Shown here: piece after piece, positions 1-6,655 of the stretch | Layout: each line of letters opens with the position of its first letter | Numbering within the stretch: the stretch's first letter is position 1 | Assembly (NCBI GenBank): GCA_015654725.1 | Contig: JAATGI010000267.1 | Coordinates: forward strand, 1-10,934 | Source: Rhodospirillales bacterium | GTDB lineage: Bacteria; Pseudomonadota; Alphaproteobacteria; ATCC43930; CGMCC-115725 | Direction of reading: 5' to 3' | Length of the DNA: 10,934 bases | The notes under the pieces: model-generated | Database searches by the model: none | The model's input: only the letters and a program-made list of their open reading frames with translations | What the model was told of the DNA's origin: nothing | Program-made: the position numbers and the translations under genes

Positions 1-2
1 GC

Positions 3-206
3 GCGGTGCTGACCATCGGCTTCACCCTGTTCTTCGGCACCGAGAATCTCGTGGCGCAGACCATGATGACGGGGGCGTTGTCGCTGCTCATTTTTTCCGG
101 GCTGCTGATCATCGTCGCCATCGACCATCCCTTCACCGGCTCGGTGAAGGTCGGATCGCACGCGCTTTCGGCGGTGCTGGAGGATTTCGGCAACCCGTCA
201 CGTTAG
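3..206 (+). CDS. DUF4239 family membrane protein, C-terminal part only
   Basis: This is the last 67 codons of a gene that begins left of the window. The visible protein holds two hydrophobic stretches, around LTIGFTLFFG and TGALSLLIFSGLLIIVAI. They are followed by the IDHPF motif and a short polar tail ending in LEDFGNPSR. The FFGTEN, MTG..SLLIFS and AIDHPF..GSVKV pattern is what I know from the C-terminus of DUF4239 (bestrophin-like) inner-membrane proteins of alphaproteobacteria, whose function is not established. The in-frame GTG at 6 is an internal codon, not the start, because the reading frame is open to the window edge. The gene ends 8 bp from the convergent AKR-1 stop. Confidence 0.8.
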   Translation, partial: AVLTIGFTLFFGTENLVAQTMMTGALSLLIFSGLLIIVAIDHPFTGSVKVGSHALSAVLEDFGNPSR

Positions 207-217
207 AGCATGCTTTA
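204..217. repeat. Short inverted repeat spanning two convergent stop codons
   Basis: TAGAGCATGCTTTA matches its own reverse complement at 12 of 14 positions. Its ends are the TAG stop of the DUF4239 gene and, on the other strand, the TAA stop of AKR-1. No T-tract follows, so it is at most a weak bidirectional end signal and may be chance. Confidence 0.3.
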
Positions 218-1240
218 GCCCGGCACGCGGTCCCGATTTTGGAACTCGACCATCCAGGCTGGATATTCCGGCTTGAGCGCGCTCGCTTTATCGAGCGCCG
301 CGAGTTCGTCGTCGCCCAGTTTCAATTCGGCGGCGGCGAGATTGTCGCGTAACTGTTCCTCGGTCTTGGCGCCGACAATGACCGACATCACGCTCTTCCG
401 GTGCAGCAGCCAAGCGAGCGCCACGCGCGCCACCGAGACATCGTGCCGCTCCGCGATCGGGCGCATGGCATCGACCACGTCGAAGAGATGGTTCTTGTCG
501 ACCGGCGGAAAATCGAAACCGGAAGAGCGCCGCGCGCTGTTCGGTCCGGCCTGGTCGCGTTTGAATTTGCCGCTGAGCAAACCGCCGGCGAGCGGACTCC
601 AGACCATGAGGCCGAGCTGCTCCGCCGCCATCAGCGGCACGATTTCGCGCTCCAAGTCGCGCGACGCGATGGTGTAATAGGCCTGCACGGTTTCAAACCG
701 CGCCCAGCCATGCGCCGCCGACACGCCCAGCGCTTTGGCGATCTGCCACGCCATGAGGTTGGAGCAGCCGATATAGCGCACCAGGCCGCGCGTCACGAGA
801 TTGTCGAGTGCCGCCAAGGTCTCGTCGAGCGGCGTCACCAGATCGGCGCCGTGGATCTGATAGAGATCGATATGGTCGGTGCCGAGCCGTTTGAGGCTCG
901 CCTCGACAGCGTCCATGATATGGCCGCGCGTCAGGCCGATCGCGTTCGGCCCCGGCGCGGTGCGGCCGCGCGCCTTGGTAGCGATGATGACCTCGCTGCG
1001 CGTCACGCCCAGCGTCTTCAGCGCACCGCCGAGATAGCGTTCGGACTCGCCTTCGGAATAGACATCGGCGGTGTCGATGAAATTGACGCCGGCGTCGAGC
1101 GCCTGTTTCACCAGCGCGGTAGCGCCGGCCTGATCGACCTCGCCGACATTCTTGAAGCGGCCCTTGCCGGCGAAGGTCATGGTGCCGAAACAAATTTCGG
1201 AAACATAAAGGCCGGTGCGGCCAAGCATGCGGTATTTCAT
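215..1240 (-). CDS. Aldo/keto reductase (AKR-1)
   Basis: A 341-residue cytosolic NADPH-type oxidoreductase of the aldo/keto reductase superfamily, expected to reduce an aldehyde or ketone. The TIM-barrel start LGRTGLYVSEICFGTMTF is visible at residues 6-23. The catalytic tetrad is complete: D56 and Y61 in FIDTADVYSEG, K89 in ATKARG and H130 in LYQIHG. The cofactor-binding end follows (WSPLAGGLLSGK, then VIVGAKTEEQLRDN). Length is normal for the family. The ATG at 1240 is preceded by GAGAGG, an acceptable ribosome binding site. ALDH-1 lies upstream on the same strand with a 169-bp gap that holds a double stem-loop. A TATAGT at 1282-1287 (read on the minus strand) could be a -10 box of its own, but I see no good -35, so both operon transcription and an independent promoter remain possible. 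The substrate cannot be predicted. Residues 6-23 and the DxxxxY motif resemble AKR-2. Confidence 0.93.
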   Translation of the reverse strand: MKYRMLGRTGLYVSEICFGTMTFAGKGRFKNVGEVDQAGATALVKQALDAGVNFIDTADVYSEGESERYLGGALKTLGVTRSEVIIATKARGRTAPGPNAIGLTRGHIMDAVEASLKRLGTDHIDLYQIHGADLVTPLDETLAALDNLVTRGLVRYIGCSNLMAWQIAKALGVSAAHGWARFETVQAYYTIASRDLEREIVPLMAAEQLGLMVWSPLAGGLLSGKFKRDQAGPNSARRSSGFDFPPVDKNHLFDVVDAMRPIAERHDVSVARVALAWLLHRKSVMSVIVGAKTEEQLRDNLAAAELKLGDDELAALDKASALKPEYPAWMVEFQNRDRVPG

Positions 1241-1336
1241 GACTGCCTCTCGATGGCGGCGGCGATGGCCGCGCCTTTACCACTATAGGAAATGCGGGCG
1301 CTTCTCTTCCGCCGAAATCAGATGGCCCCCACCCGA

Positions 1337-1380
1337 CAACGCTTCGCGTTGCCTTCCCTCCCCCGTGAAACGGGGGAGGG
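1337..1380. repeat. Double stem-loop, intergenic C-rich/G-rich repeat element
   Basis: Two perfect hairpins stand side by side. The first is CAACGC-TTC-GCGTTG at 1337-1351. The second, at 1356-1380, has an 11-bp arm CCCTCCCCCGT, a GAA loop and the matching arm ACGGGGGAGGG. Neither is followed by a T-run on either strand, so this is not a standard rho-independent terminator. CCCTCCCC/GGGGAGGG hairpins are common as interspersed elements in rhizobial genomes. It lies between ALDH-1 and AKR-1 (both minus strand) and could reduce read-through or protect an mRNA end. A relative lies at 4027-4055. Confidence 0.7.
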
Positions 1381-1409
1381 CTAGGGAGGGAGCTGGAACG
1401 CCGTGGTTA

Positions 1410-2915
1410 CTACGACAGATTGACGGACACCGCCTTCACTTCGGTGAACAGCTCGACGCCGTCCTTGCCGTTTTCGCGGCCCCAGCCGGATTGCTTGTAG
1501 CCGCCGAACGGCACCGCATGGTCGAGGCCGCCGCCATTGATGCGGATCGAGCCCGCCTTCAACAGCTTGGCGAGCTTGTGTCCGGCCGAGATGTCGCGGG
1601 TCCAGATCGTCGCGGCGAGGCCATAGGTCGTGTCGTTGGCCTCGGCGGCGATCTTTTCCAAATCCTCGTCGTCGAAGCTCATCGCGCACAGCACCGGGCC
1701 GAAGATTTCCTCCTGCCGCACCGACATGTCGCGGACGGTATCGGCGAGAATGGTCGGCTCGACGAAATAGCCGCGATTGCCGACGGATTGACCGCCGACC
1801 ATGACGCGCGCGCCTTCCTTGGCACCGGCGGCGAGATAGCCGGTGACACGCTGGAACTGCTCCTCGGAGACGAGCGGGCCGATCTCGGTCTCGGGCGACA
1901 GGCCCGGCCCGACCTTGAGCCGCTTCGCTTCCTCAGCGATGCCGCCGACCACCTCGTCGAAAATCTTCTTGTGCGCGAACAGGCGCGAGCCGGCGGCGCA
2001 GACCTGTCCGCTATTGAAGAAGATGCTGCGCGAGGCGCCGGGGATCGCCTTGGCGAGATCGGCGTCGGGCAGGATCACGGTCGGCGACTTGCCGCCGAGT
2101 TCGAGGCTGACCCGCTTCAAGGTCGCGGCGCATGCGCGCACGATCGCTTTGCCGGTCGCGGTCGAGCCGGTGAAGGCGACCTTGTCCACGCCGGGATGAT
2201 CGACCAGGGCCACACCCGCCGTTTCGCCGAAGCCGGTGACGATATTGATGACGCCTTCGGGGAAGCCGACTTCTTGGATGAACTCGCCGAGCCGGATCGC
2301 CGTCAGCGGCGTCTGCTCCGCCGGCTTCAGCACGATGGTGCAGCCGGCGGCGAGGGCGGGGCCGATTTTGGCGATCGCCATCGCCAGCGGGAAATTCCAC
2401 GGAATAATCGCGCCGACCACGCCAACCGGCTCGCGCACCGTGTAGGAGTGGAAATTGCCGGGCAGCGAGGCCGGGATGGTGTCGCCGGTGATCTTGCCGG
2501 CCCAGCCGGCGTTGTAGCGCAGATTTTCCGCCGAGCCGGGAATATCGGCGATCCGCGACATCTTGATCGGCTTGCCGTTATCGAGGGTTTCGAGCGTCGC
2601 CATTTCCTCGGCATGCTCATCGATCTTGTCGGCGAGCTTCCACAGGAGCTTGGCGCGTTCCAACCCCTTGGACTTGCCCCAAGGGCCATGATCGAAGGCG
2701 CGGCGCGCCGCCGCGACCGCCAAATCGATGTCCGCCGCGTCGGCGGCCGCGACCTTGGTGATGACCTCGCCGGTCGAGGGATCGATGACGTCGAAGGTCT
2801 TGCCGGACAGCGCCGGGACCCATTTGCCGCCGATCAACAGCTGGTGCTGCTTTTTCAGAAAGCCGCGAACCGGCTCGGTGAGGGCAAATGATTGCGGGCG
2901 ATCGATCACGGTCAT
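1410..2915 (-). CDS. Aldehyde dehydrogenase (ALDH-1)
   Basis: A full-length, 501-residue NAD(P)+-dependent aldehyde dehydrogenase that oxidises an aldehyde to the acid in the cytosol. All the landmarks of the class are present: IPWNFP with N174; K197 and E200 in LKPAEQTP for cofactor binding; the Rossmann GSTATGK at 250-256; the general base E272 in LELGGKSP; the nucleophile C306 in FNSGQVC; E403 in EEIFGPV; and the C-terminal PFGGYKQSGWGRENG. The ATG at 2915 has AAGGAG (plus-strand 2922-2927) six bases upstream, which fixes the start. It is divergent from AKR-2 across a 129-bp promoter region with an AT-rich dyad. The closest relative in the window is ALDH-2, with long near-identical blocks such as VAAADAAD, REPVGVVG and PWNFPLAMA. 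The substrate is unknown; the sequence is of the broad ALDH1/2, PuuC or betaine-aldehyde type. Confidence 0.95.
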   Translation of the reverse strand: MTVIDRPQSFALTEPVRGFLKKQHQLLIGGKWVPALSGKTFDVIDPSTGEVITKVAAADAADIDLAVAAARRAFDHGPWGKSKGLERAKLLWKLADKIDEHAEEMATLETLDNGKPIKMSRIADIPGSAENLRYNAGWAGKITGDTIPASLPGNFHSYTVREPVGVVGAIIPWNFPLAMAIAKIGPALAAGCTIVLKPAEQTPLTAIRLGEFIQEVGFPEGVINIVTGFGETAGVALVDHPGVDKVAFTGSTATGKAIVRACAATLKRVSLELGGKSPTVILPDADLAKAIPGASRSIFFNSGQVCAAGSRLFAHKKIFDEVVGGIAEEAKRLKVGPGLSPETEIGPLVSEEQFQRVTGYLAAGAKEGARVMVGGQSVGNRGYFVEPTILADTVRDMSVRQEEIFGPVLCAMSFDDEDLEKIAAEANDTTYGLAATIWTRDISAGHKLAKLLKAGSIRINGGGLDHAVPFGGYKQSGWGRENGKDGVELFTEVKAVSVNLS

Positions 2916-2955
2916 GGTTTACTCCTTCGGAAAGCCGGCACGGGGATGGCCTAGT

Positions 2956-2979
2956 CGCTATATATATAAGAATATAACG
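2956..2979. promoter_or_regulatory. AT-rich dyad in the ALDH-1/AKR-2 divergent promoter, candidate operator
   Basis: A 24-bp block of the form CGcTATAT...ATATAaCG, self-complementary at 16 of 24 positions, sits in the only AT-rich part of the 129-bp gap between two divergent start codons. Its reverse complement matches the dyad upstream of ALDH-2 (5768-5791) at 18 of 24 positions, including the shared TATATTCT core and both CG ends. On the minus strand TTGCCA (2988-2993), an 18-bp spacer and TTATAT (2964-2969) make a plausible promoter for ALDH-1 that overlaps the dyad. On the plus strand TATAAG or TATAAC could serve AKR-2, with no clear -35. The regulator and its binding are inference. Confidence 0.5.
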
Positions 2980-3044
2980 GTATCGGCTGGCAAGCTCGAT
3001 TGTTCGGATCGGACGCGGTGAGCGTCACGCAAGGAGAATGAACG

Positions 3045-4022
3045 ATGCAATATGTGAAACTGGGTATGACGGGCCTCGACGTGTCGCGCGTCTGTCTCGG
3101 CTGCATGACCTTCGCCATTCCCGGCCGGGGCAGCCGTCAATGGACGCTCGACGAGGAAAAGAGCCGGCCCATCGTCAAACAGGCGCTCGAACTCGGCATC
3201 AATTTCTTCGACACGGCGAATGTCTATGCCGAGGGCTCGTCGGAAGAGATCGCCGGCCGGGCGCTCAAGGATTTCGCGCGCCGCGAGGAGATCGTGCTCG
3301 CCACCAAGGTCCATGGCCGGATGCGGCCCGGGCCGAACGGCGCCGGCCTGTCGCGCAAGGCGATCTTCGGCGAGATCGACGCCAGCTTGAAGCGGCTCGG
3401 CACCGACTATGTCGATCTCTATCAAATCCATCGCTTCGATGCGCGCACACCGATCGAGGAAACGCTTGAAGCGCTGCACGATGTCGTGAGGGCCGGGAAG
3501 GCGCGTTACATCGGCGCCTCGTCCATGCACGCATGGCAATTCGCCAAGATGCTTTACACCGCGCGCCTCAACGGCTGGACGCGGTTTGTCAGCATGCAGA
3601 ACCACGTCAATCTTTTGAACCGCGAGGAAGAGCGCGAGATGCTACCGCTCTGCGCCGATCAAGGCATCGGCGTCATTCCCTGGAGTCCGCTGGCGCGCGG
3701 TCGCCTGACGCGGGCTTGGAACGAGACCAGCGAACGCCAGGAGACCGACGATTTCGGCAAGCACCTTTATACCCAGGCCGAGGCCGATCGGAAGGTCGTC
3801 GAGGCGGTCGGCGTCGTCGCCGCCGGGTGTGGCGTGCCGCGCGCGCAAATCGCGCTGGCTTGGCTCCTACAGAAGAAACCGATCGCAGCGCCGATCGTCG
3901 GCGCCTCGAAGCCGCATCATCTTCCCGACGCGGCGGCGGCGGTCGAACTCGCTCTTACCGCCGACGAAATCAAGATGCTGGAAGCGCCTTACGTCCCGCA
4001 CGCCGTCGTCGGGTATCAGTGA
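3045..4022 (+). CDS. Aldo/keto reductase (AKR-2)
   Basis: A 325-residue aldo/keto reductase with the complete tetrad: D56 and Y61 in FFDTANVYAEG, K88 in ATKVHG and H129 in LYQIHR. The barrel start KLGMTGLDVSRVCLGCMTF and the cofactor region WSPLARGRLTR and PIVGASKPHHL are in place. It is expected to reduce a carbonyl with NADPH in the cytosol. The ATG at 3045 follows AAGGAG (3031-3036) by eight bases; an ATG at 3038 is out of frame. The gene is divergent from ALDH-1 and shares its promoter region, so the two may be expressed together. It is a paralogue of AKR-1: VKQAL..G.NF.DTA.VY.EG.SE and SLKRLGTD..DLYQIH occur in both. The C-terminus is shorter than in AKR-1 and ends in PYVPHAVVGYQ. A C-rich/G-rich hairpin begins 4 bp after the stop. 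Confidence 0.93.
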   Translation: MQYVKLGMTGLDVSRVCLGCMTFAIPGRGSRQWTLDEEKSRPIVKQALELGINFFDTANVYAEGSSEEIAGRALKDFARREEIVLATKVHGRMRPGPNGAGLSRKAIFGEIDASLKRLGTDYVDLYQIHRFDARTPIEETLEALHDVVRAGKARYIGASSMHAWQFAKMLYTARLNGWTRFVSMQNHVNLLNREEEREMLPLCADQGIGVIPWSPLARGRLTRAWNETSERQETDDFGKHLYTQAEADRKVVEAVGVVAAGCGVPRAQIALAWLLQKKPIAAPIVGASKPHHLPDAAAAVELALTADEIKMLEAPYVPHAVVGYQ

Positions 4023-4026
4023 ACCA

Positions 4027-4055
4027 ACCCTCCCCCCTCGATGGGGGAGGAGGGT
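4027..4055. repeat. C-rich/G-rich stem-loop after AKR-2
   Basis: ACCCTCC (4027-4033) pairs with GGAGGGT (4049-4055), and an inner CCCC/GGGG pairing closes on a TCGAT loop with a two-base bulge. It is the same kind of element as the one at 1356-1380. It starts 4 bp after the AKR-2 stop and may mark the 3' end of that mRNA, although no T-run follows. Confidence 0.6.
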
Positions 4056-4147
4056 GGCGAGAAACTTCGGTGCCTCCACCGGCGCGCGCCCAACGCCGTC
4101 GCCAATCCGGCCGTGCCGGCGAAGAGAAGAAGACGGCGGTTCAACAT
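4056..4147 (-). pseudogene. Signal-peptide-like gene fragment (N-terminal remnant)
   Basis: Reading leftward from the ATG at 4147, the frame gives MLNRRLLLFAGTAGLATALG followed by ARRWRH. That is an Arg-Arg pair, a hydrophobic core and an Ala/Gly-rich end, as in a Sec or Tat signal peptide. The frame then runs into the hairpin repeat and stops at 4016 inside the end of AKR-2, for 43 codons in all. No body of an exported protein follows and no Shine-Dalgarno is visible upstream. It is best read as the surviving 5' end of a lost gene on the ALDH-2 strand. It is short enough to be chance, and I cannot name the parent family. Confidence 0.3.
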
Positions 4148-4198
4148 GCGTTGGCGCTCATGAGCCGTCTTGGCGATATCCTATCGGCGGGATGCGCC

Positions 4199-4226
4199 AA
4201 AAAAAAGAGCAGCGCCGAAGCACCGC
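4199..4226 (-). terminator. Rho-independent terminator of ALDH-2
   Basis: On the minus strand GCGGUGC and GCGCUGC pair over seven positions, two of them G-U, around a UUCG tetraloop closed by C-G. UC and then eight U residues follow (A8 at 4199-4206 on the plus strand). The stem starts about 24 bp after the ALDH-2 stop codon. This is a textbook intrinsic terminator and the clearest in the window. Confidence 0.85.
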
Positions 4227-4249
4227 CCGAGTTTTTCGCGTGCCTTACG

Positions 4250-5749
4250 CTAGAGCGACGCGAATACGGATTTGGTCTCGGTATAAAGATCGATGGCGTT
4301 GTGGCTCATCTCGCGGCCCCAGCCGGATTGCTTGTAGCCGCCGAAGGGTACCGCCGGATCGACCATGTTGTGGGTGTTGATCCAGACCGAGCCGGCCTTG
4401 ATGCGTTTCGCCATCTTATGGGCGATGCCGAGATTGGTGGTCCAGATGCTGGCGGCGAGGCCGTAGCTGGTGGCGTTGGCCTCGCGGGCGATGCGGTCGA
4501 GATCGTCGTCGTCGAACGGTATGGCGCAAATCACCGGCCCAAAAATTTCCTCGCGCACCACCGACATGTTCGGGTTGGTGTCGGCGAGGATGGTCGGCTG
4601 CACGAAATAGCCGTCATCGCCGAGGCGCTTGCCGCCGGTGACGACCGTGGCGCCGTCCCTGCGGCCCGCGGCGATATAGCCGGTGACGCGCTCCAACTGT
4701 TCCTGCGACACCAGCGGCCCGATCTGGGTTGCCGGATCGAGGCCGGGACCGACCTTGATCTTGGCCGCTTCGGCCGCGACGCCTTCGACCAGCCGGTCGA
4801 ACACCTTCTTATGGGCATAGAGCCGCGAGCCGGCGGTGCAGACCTGTCCCGAATTGAAGAAGATGCCGTTAGCCGCGCCCGGAATCGCGCGCGCCATATC
4901 GACATCCGGGAATACCACGACCGGCGACTTGCCGCCCAGTTCGAGCGATACCTTCTTAAGGTTGCCCGAAGCCGCCTGGACGATCAGCTTGCCGACTTCG
5001 GTCGAGCCGGTGAACGCCACCTTGTCGATGCCGGGATGCGCCGCGATCGCGGCGCCCGCGGTCTCGCCCAAGCCGGGAAGGATGTTGATGACACCGGGTG
5101 GGAAGCCGGCTTCTTGAATGAGTTGCGCCAGACGCAGCGCCGACAGCGGCGTCTGCTCCGCCGGTTTCAAAATCGCGGTGCAGCCCGCGGCCAAGGCCGG
5201 GCCGAGCTTCCATGACGCCATCGCCAGCGGGAAGTTCCACGGCACGATCTGGCCGACCACGCCGACCGGCTCGCGCAACGTATAGACGTGCCAATCGCCG
5301 GGGATCGAGGGCGTAATCGTCTCGCCGTTGATGCGCGTCGCCCATCCCGCCATGTAGCGGAACATGTCGATGGTACCGCCGATATCGATGAAGCGCGCGA
5401 AGGTCACGGGCTTGCCGTTGTCGAGACTTTCGATCTGTGCCAATTCATCGGCATTGGCCTCGATCAAATCCGCGAGCTTGTTCATCAGCTTGCCACGTTC
5501 GGCCGGCACCATCTTGGACCACGGCCCTGTCTCGAAGGCGCGCCGCGCCGCCGCGACCGCGACATCGACATCGGCCGCGTCGGCCGCCGCCACCTTGGCG
5601 ATCATCTGCCCGGACGACGGTTCGAACACGTCGAAGGTCTTGCCCGATTTGGCGTCGACGAATTGGTTGTCGATGAACAGCTGATGTTTGCCGGCGAGAA
5701 AACTCGACGCGGCATTGCCCAAACGCGACAAGGTTGTGGAAACGTCCAT
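4250..5749 (-). CDS. Aldehyde dehydrogenase (ALDH-2)
   Basis: A full-length, 499-residue NAD(P)+-dependent aldehyde dehydrogenase, cytosolic. It has N172 in VPWNFP, K195 and E198 in LKPAEQTP, GSTEVGK at 248-254, the base E270 in LELGGKSP, the nucleophile C304 in FNSGQVC, E401 in REEIFGPV, and the C-terminal PFGGYKQSGWGREM. The ATG at 5749 is preceded by a strong AGGAGGAGG ribosome binding site (plus-strand 5753-5761). A 24-bp near-palindrome lies 18 bp upstream of the start, and a UUCG-loop terminator closes the transcript, so this looks like a one-gene unit. It is clearly paralogous to ALDH-1; the N-terminal 20 residues and the 112-150 stretch differ most, which could mean different substrates. 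The substrate is not predictable. The C-terminal WINTHNMVDPAVPFGG is typical of the ALDH1/2 and PuuC group. Confidence 0.95.
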   Translation of the reverse strand: MDVSTTLSRLGNAASSFLAGKHQLFIDNQFVDAKSGKTFDVFEPSSGQMIAKVAAADAADVDVAVAAARRAFETGPWSKMVPAERGKLMNKLADLIEANADELAQIESLDNGKPVTFARFIDIGGTIDMFRYMAGWATRINGETITPSIPGDWHVYTLREPVGVVGQIVPWNFPLAMASWKLGPALAAGCTAILKPAEQTPLSALRLAQLIQEAGFPPGVINILPGLGETAGAAIAAHPGIDKVAFTGSTEVGKLIVQAASGNLKKVSLELGGKSPVVVFPDVDMARAIPGAANGIFFNSGQVCTAGSRLYAHKKVFDRLVEGVAAEAAKIKVGPGLDPATQIGPLVSQEQLERVTGYIAAGRRDGATVVTGGKRLGDDGYFVQPTILADTNPNMSVVREEIFGPVICAIPFDDDDLDRIAREANATSYGLAASIWTTNLGIAHKMAKRIKAGSVWINTHNMVDPAVPFGGYKQSGWGREMSHNAIDLYTETKSVFASL

Positions 5750-5767
5750 GCTGACCTCCTCCTGATT

Positions 5768-5791
5768 CGATATATTCTAAAGGATATATCG
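5768..5791. promoter_or_regulatory. 24-bp near-palindrome upstream of ALDH-2, candidate operator
   Basis: CGATATAT, eight bases (TCTAAAGG), then ATATATCG. The outer arms are perfect inverted repeats of 8 bp, and with the centre 20 of 24 positions are self-complementary. It ends 18 bp before the ALDH-2 ATG and is the only AT-rich stretch there, so the -10 box (for example TAGAAT on the minus strand) must lie in it. Bound protein would block transcription. The size and symmetry suit a dimeric repressor of the MarR, TetR or GntR type. A related dyad occurs at 2956-2979. Confidence 0.6.
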
Positions 5792-5806
5792 ATGACCATA
5801 TCAGGA

Positions 5807-5833
5807 GCGCCGCCGCTTTTCCAGGGGCGGCGC
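5807..5833. repeat. GC-rich inverted repeat between CheB-like gene and ALDH-2
   Basis: GCGCCGCC (5807-5814) and GGCGGCGC (5826-5833) form a perfect 8-bp stem with an 11-base loop. It lies 36 bp past the stop of the leftward CheB-like gene and just upstream of the ALDH-2 promoter. The minus strand has no U-run after it; a T6 lies 9 bases to the right on the plus strand, where there is no gene to end. It may be a weak or Rho-assisted end signal for the CheB-like transcript. Confidence 0.4.
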
Positions 5834-5868
5834 GGACCCAGGTTTTTTCGCGATGGCCAGGGAGCCGG

Positions 5869-6450
5869 CTACGAATTCCCGTGGGCAATTCGTACGATTT
5901 GTTGCGCCTCGGGGGAAAGAATAAAATCGACACACCCGCTGGCGATCGCGCTCTCGGGCATGTCGGGTTGTTCGGCGGTGTCGAGCTTCTGCGCGATGGT
6001 AATGCCGCCCACGTCCTTTATTCCGCGCAATGCCGCCGACCCGTCGCCGTCATAGCCCGAGACGATGACGACGATAAGTTTGCCTTCCCAGTGTCGGGTC
6101 AGGGAACGCAGAAAGACGGTAATCACATCGGGCCATCCCCTCGGCTTCGATATCGGCTTTAGACGGAATTCTCGGTCGAGAACGTGCAAATCATGCTGTT
6201 CGGGGATGATGAATACGCGGTCGCGCCGGAGGAGTAACCCTTCCGTGATCAGTTCAACCGGCATCTCCGTATAGCGCGGGAGAATCTCGTGGAGCTGGGT
6301 CGCGACGGTTCTCAGGTGATTAACGATGACGATGGCGACGCCCATGTCGGACGGCAGATGCGACAGCAGTCTTTTGTAGGCGTCGAGGCCGCCGGCCGAG
6401 CCGCCGACGCAAACGACAGGAAAATCTTTTGCGGCGGCCTTAGTTGTCAT
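5869..6450 (-). CDS. Stand-alone CheB-type methylesterase domain protein
   Basis: A 193-residue protein matching only the catalytic domain of chemotaxis methylesterase CheB, which removes methyl groups from receptor glutamates. Landmarks are the nucleophile S18 in VGGSAGG, H45 in VNHL and D136 in SGYDGDGS, with spacing close to that of the Ser-His-Asp triad of enteric CheB. The C-terminal MPESAIASGCVDFILSP matches the CheB pattern MP.AAI..G.VD. The usual N-terminal receiver domain (about 120 residues) is absent, and no chemotaxis gene is in view. Such short CheB-like proteins are frequent in alphaproteobacteria outside chemotaxis operons, and their targets are largely unknown. The ATG at 6450 overlaps the end of the small upstream ORF (ATGACAACTAA), and there is no good Shine-Dalgarno, so translation is probably coupled to that ORF. 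Confidence 0.85.
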   Translation of the reverse strand: MTTKAAAKDFPVVCVGGSAGGLDAYKRLLSHLPSDMGVAIVIVNHLRTVATQLHEILPRYTEMPVELITEGLLLRRDRVFIIPEQHDLHVLDREFRLKPISKPRGWPDVITVFLRSLTRHWEGKLIVVIVSGYDGDGSAALRGIKDVGGITIAQKLDTAEQPDMPESAIASGCVDFILSPEAQQIVRIAHGNS

Positions 6451-6655
6451 TGCCCGCTGGCGGGAGGGACGGCATCGGAAGCGCGTCCGCGTCCGCGGCA
6501 GGTGCCTTCAGGTGCAGGATCGGCCTCGGCTCCGGCGCGGCGCGCGGATCCGATCGCGCCACCGCGGTCGCTTGGCCCTGCCGCGCTTGCCGAGGCATCT
6601 GCCTTGCCTCCGATTGCTCGCGTCGGTCGCTCGCATTCGTCGTGTCGTCGGTCAT
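6440..6655 (-). CDS. Small low-complexity protein upstream of CheB-like gene
   Basis: A 71-residue ORF rich in Ala, Pro, Arg, Asp and Gln (MTDDTTNASDRREQ at the start, SLPPAGNDN at the end). It has no hydrophobic segment, Cys or recognisable fold, so it is probably disordered. I do not recognise the family. Two things support it as a real gene: AGGAG sits at the right distance before the ATG at 6655 (plus-strand 6661-6665), and its 3' end overlaps the CheB-like start by 11 bp, as in coupled pairs. It may be a leader whose translation delivers ribosomes to the next gene, or a small partner of it. A longer ORF starting at 6680 in another frame has no ribosome binding site and is the less likely choice. 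Confidence 0.55.
   Translation of the reverse strand: MTDDTTNASDRREQSEARQMPRQARQGQATAVARSDPRAAPEPRPILHLKAPAADADALPMPSLPPAGNDN

Noticed and set aside
1215..2891. 558-codon open frame on the plus strand
   Set aside because: It is the antisense shadow of ALDH-1, with Arg/Gly/Asp-rich sequence and no family features, while ALDH-1 has every catalytic motif and a ribosome binding site.
3533..5215. 560-codon open frame on the plus strand
   Set aside because: It crosses out of frame from AKR-2 into the antisense of ALDH-2; its composition is low-complexity and the real genes explain the DNA.
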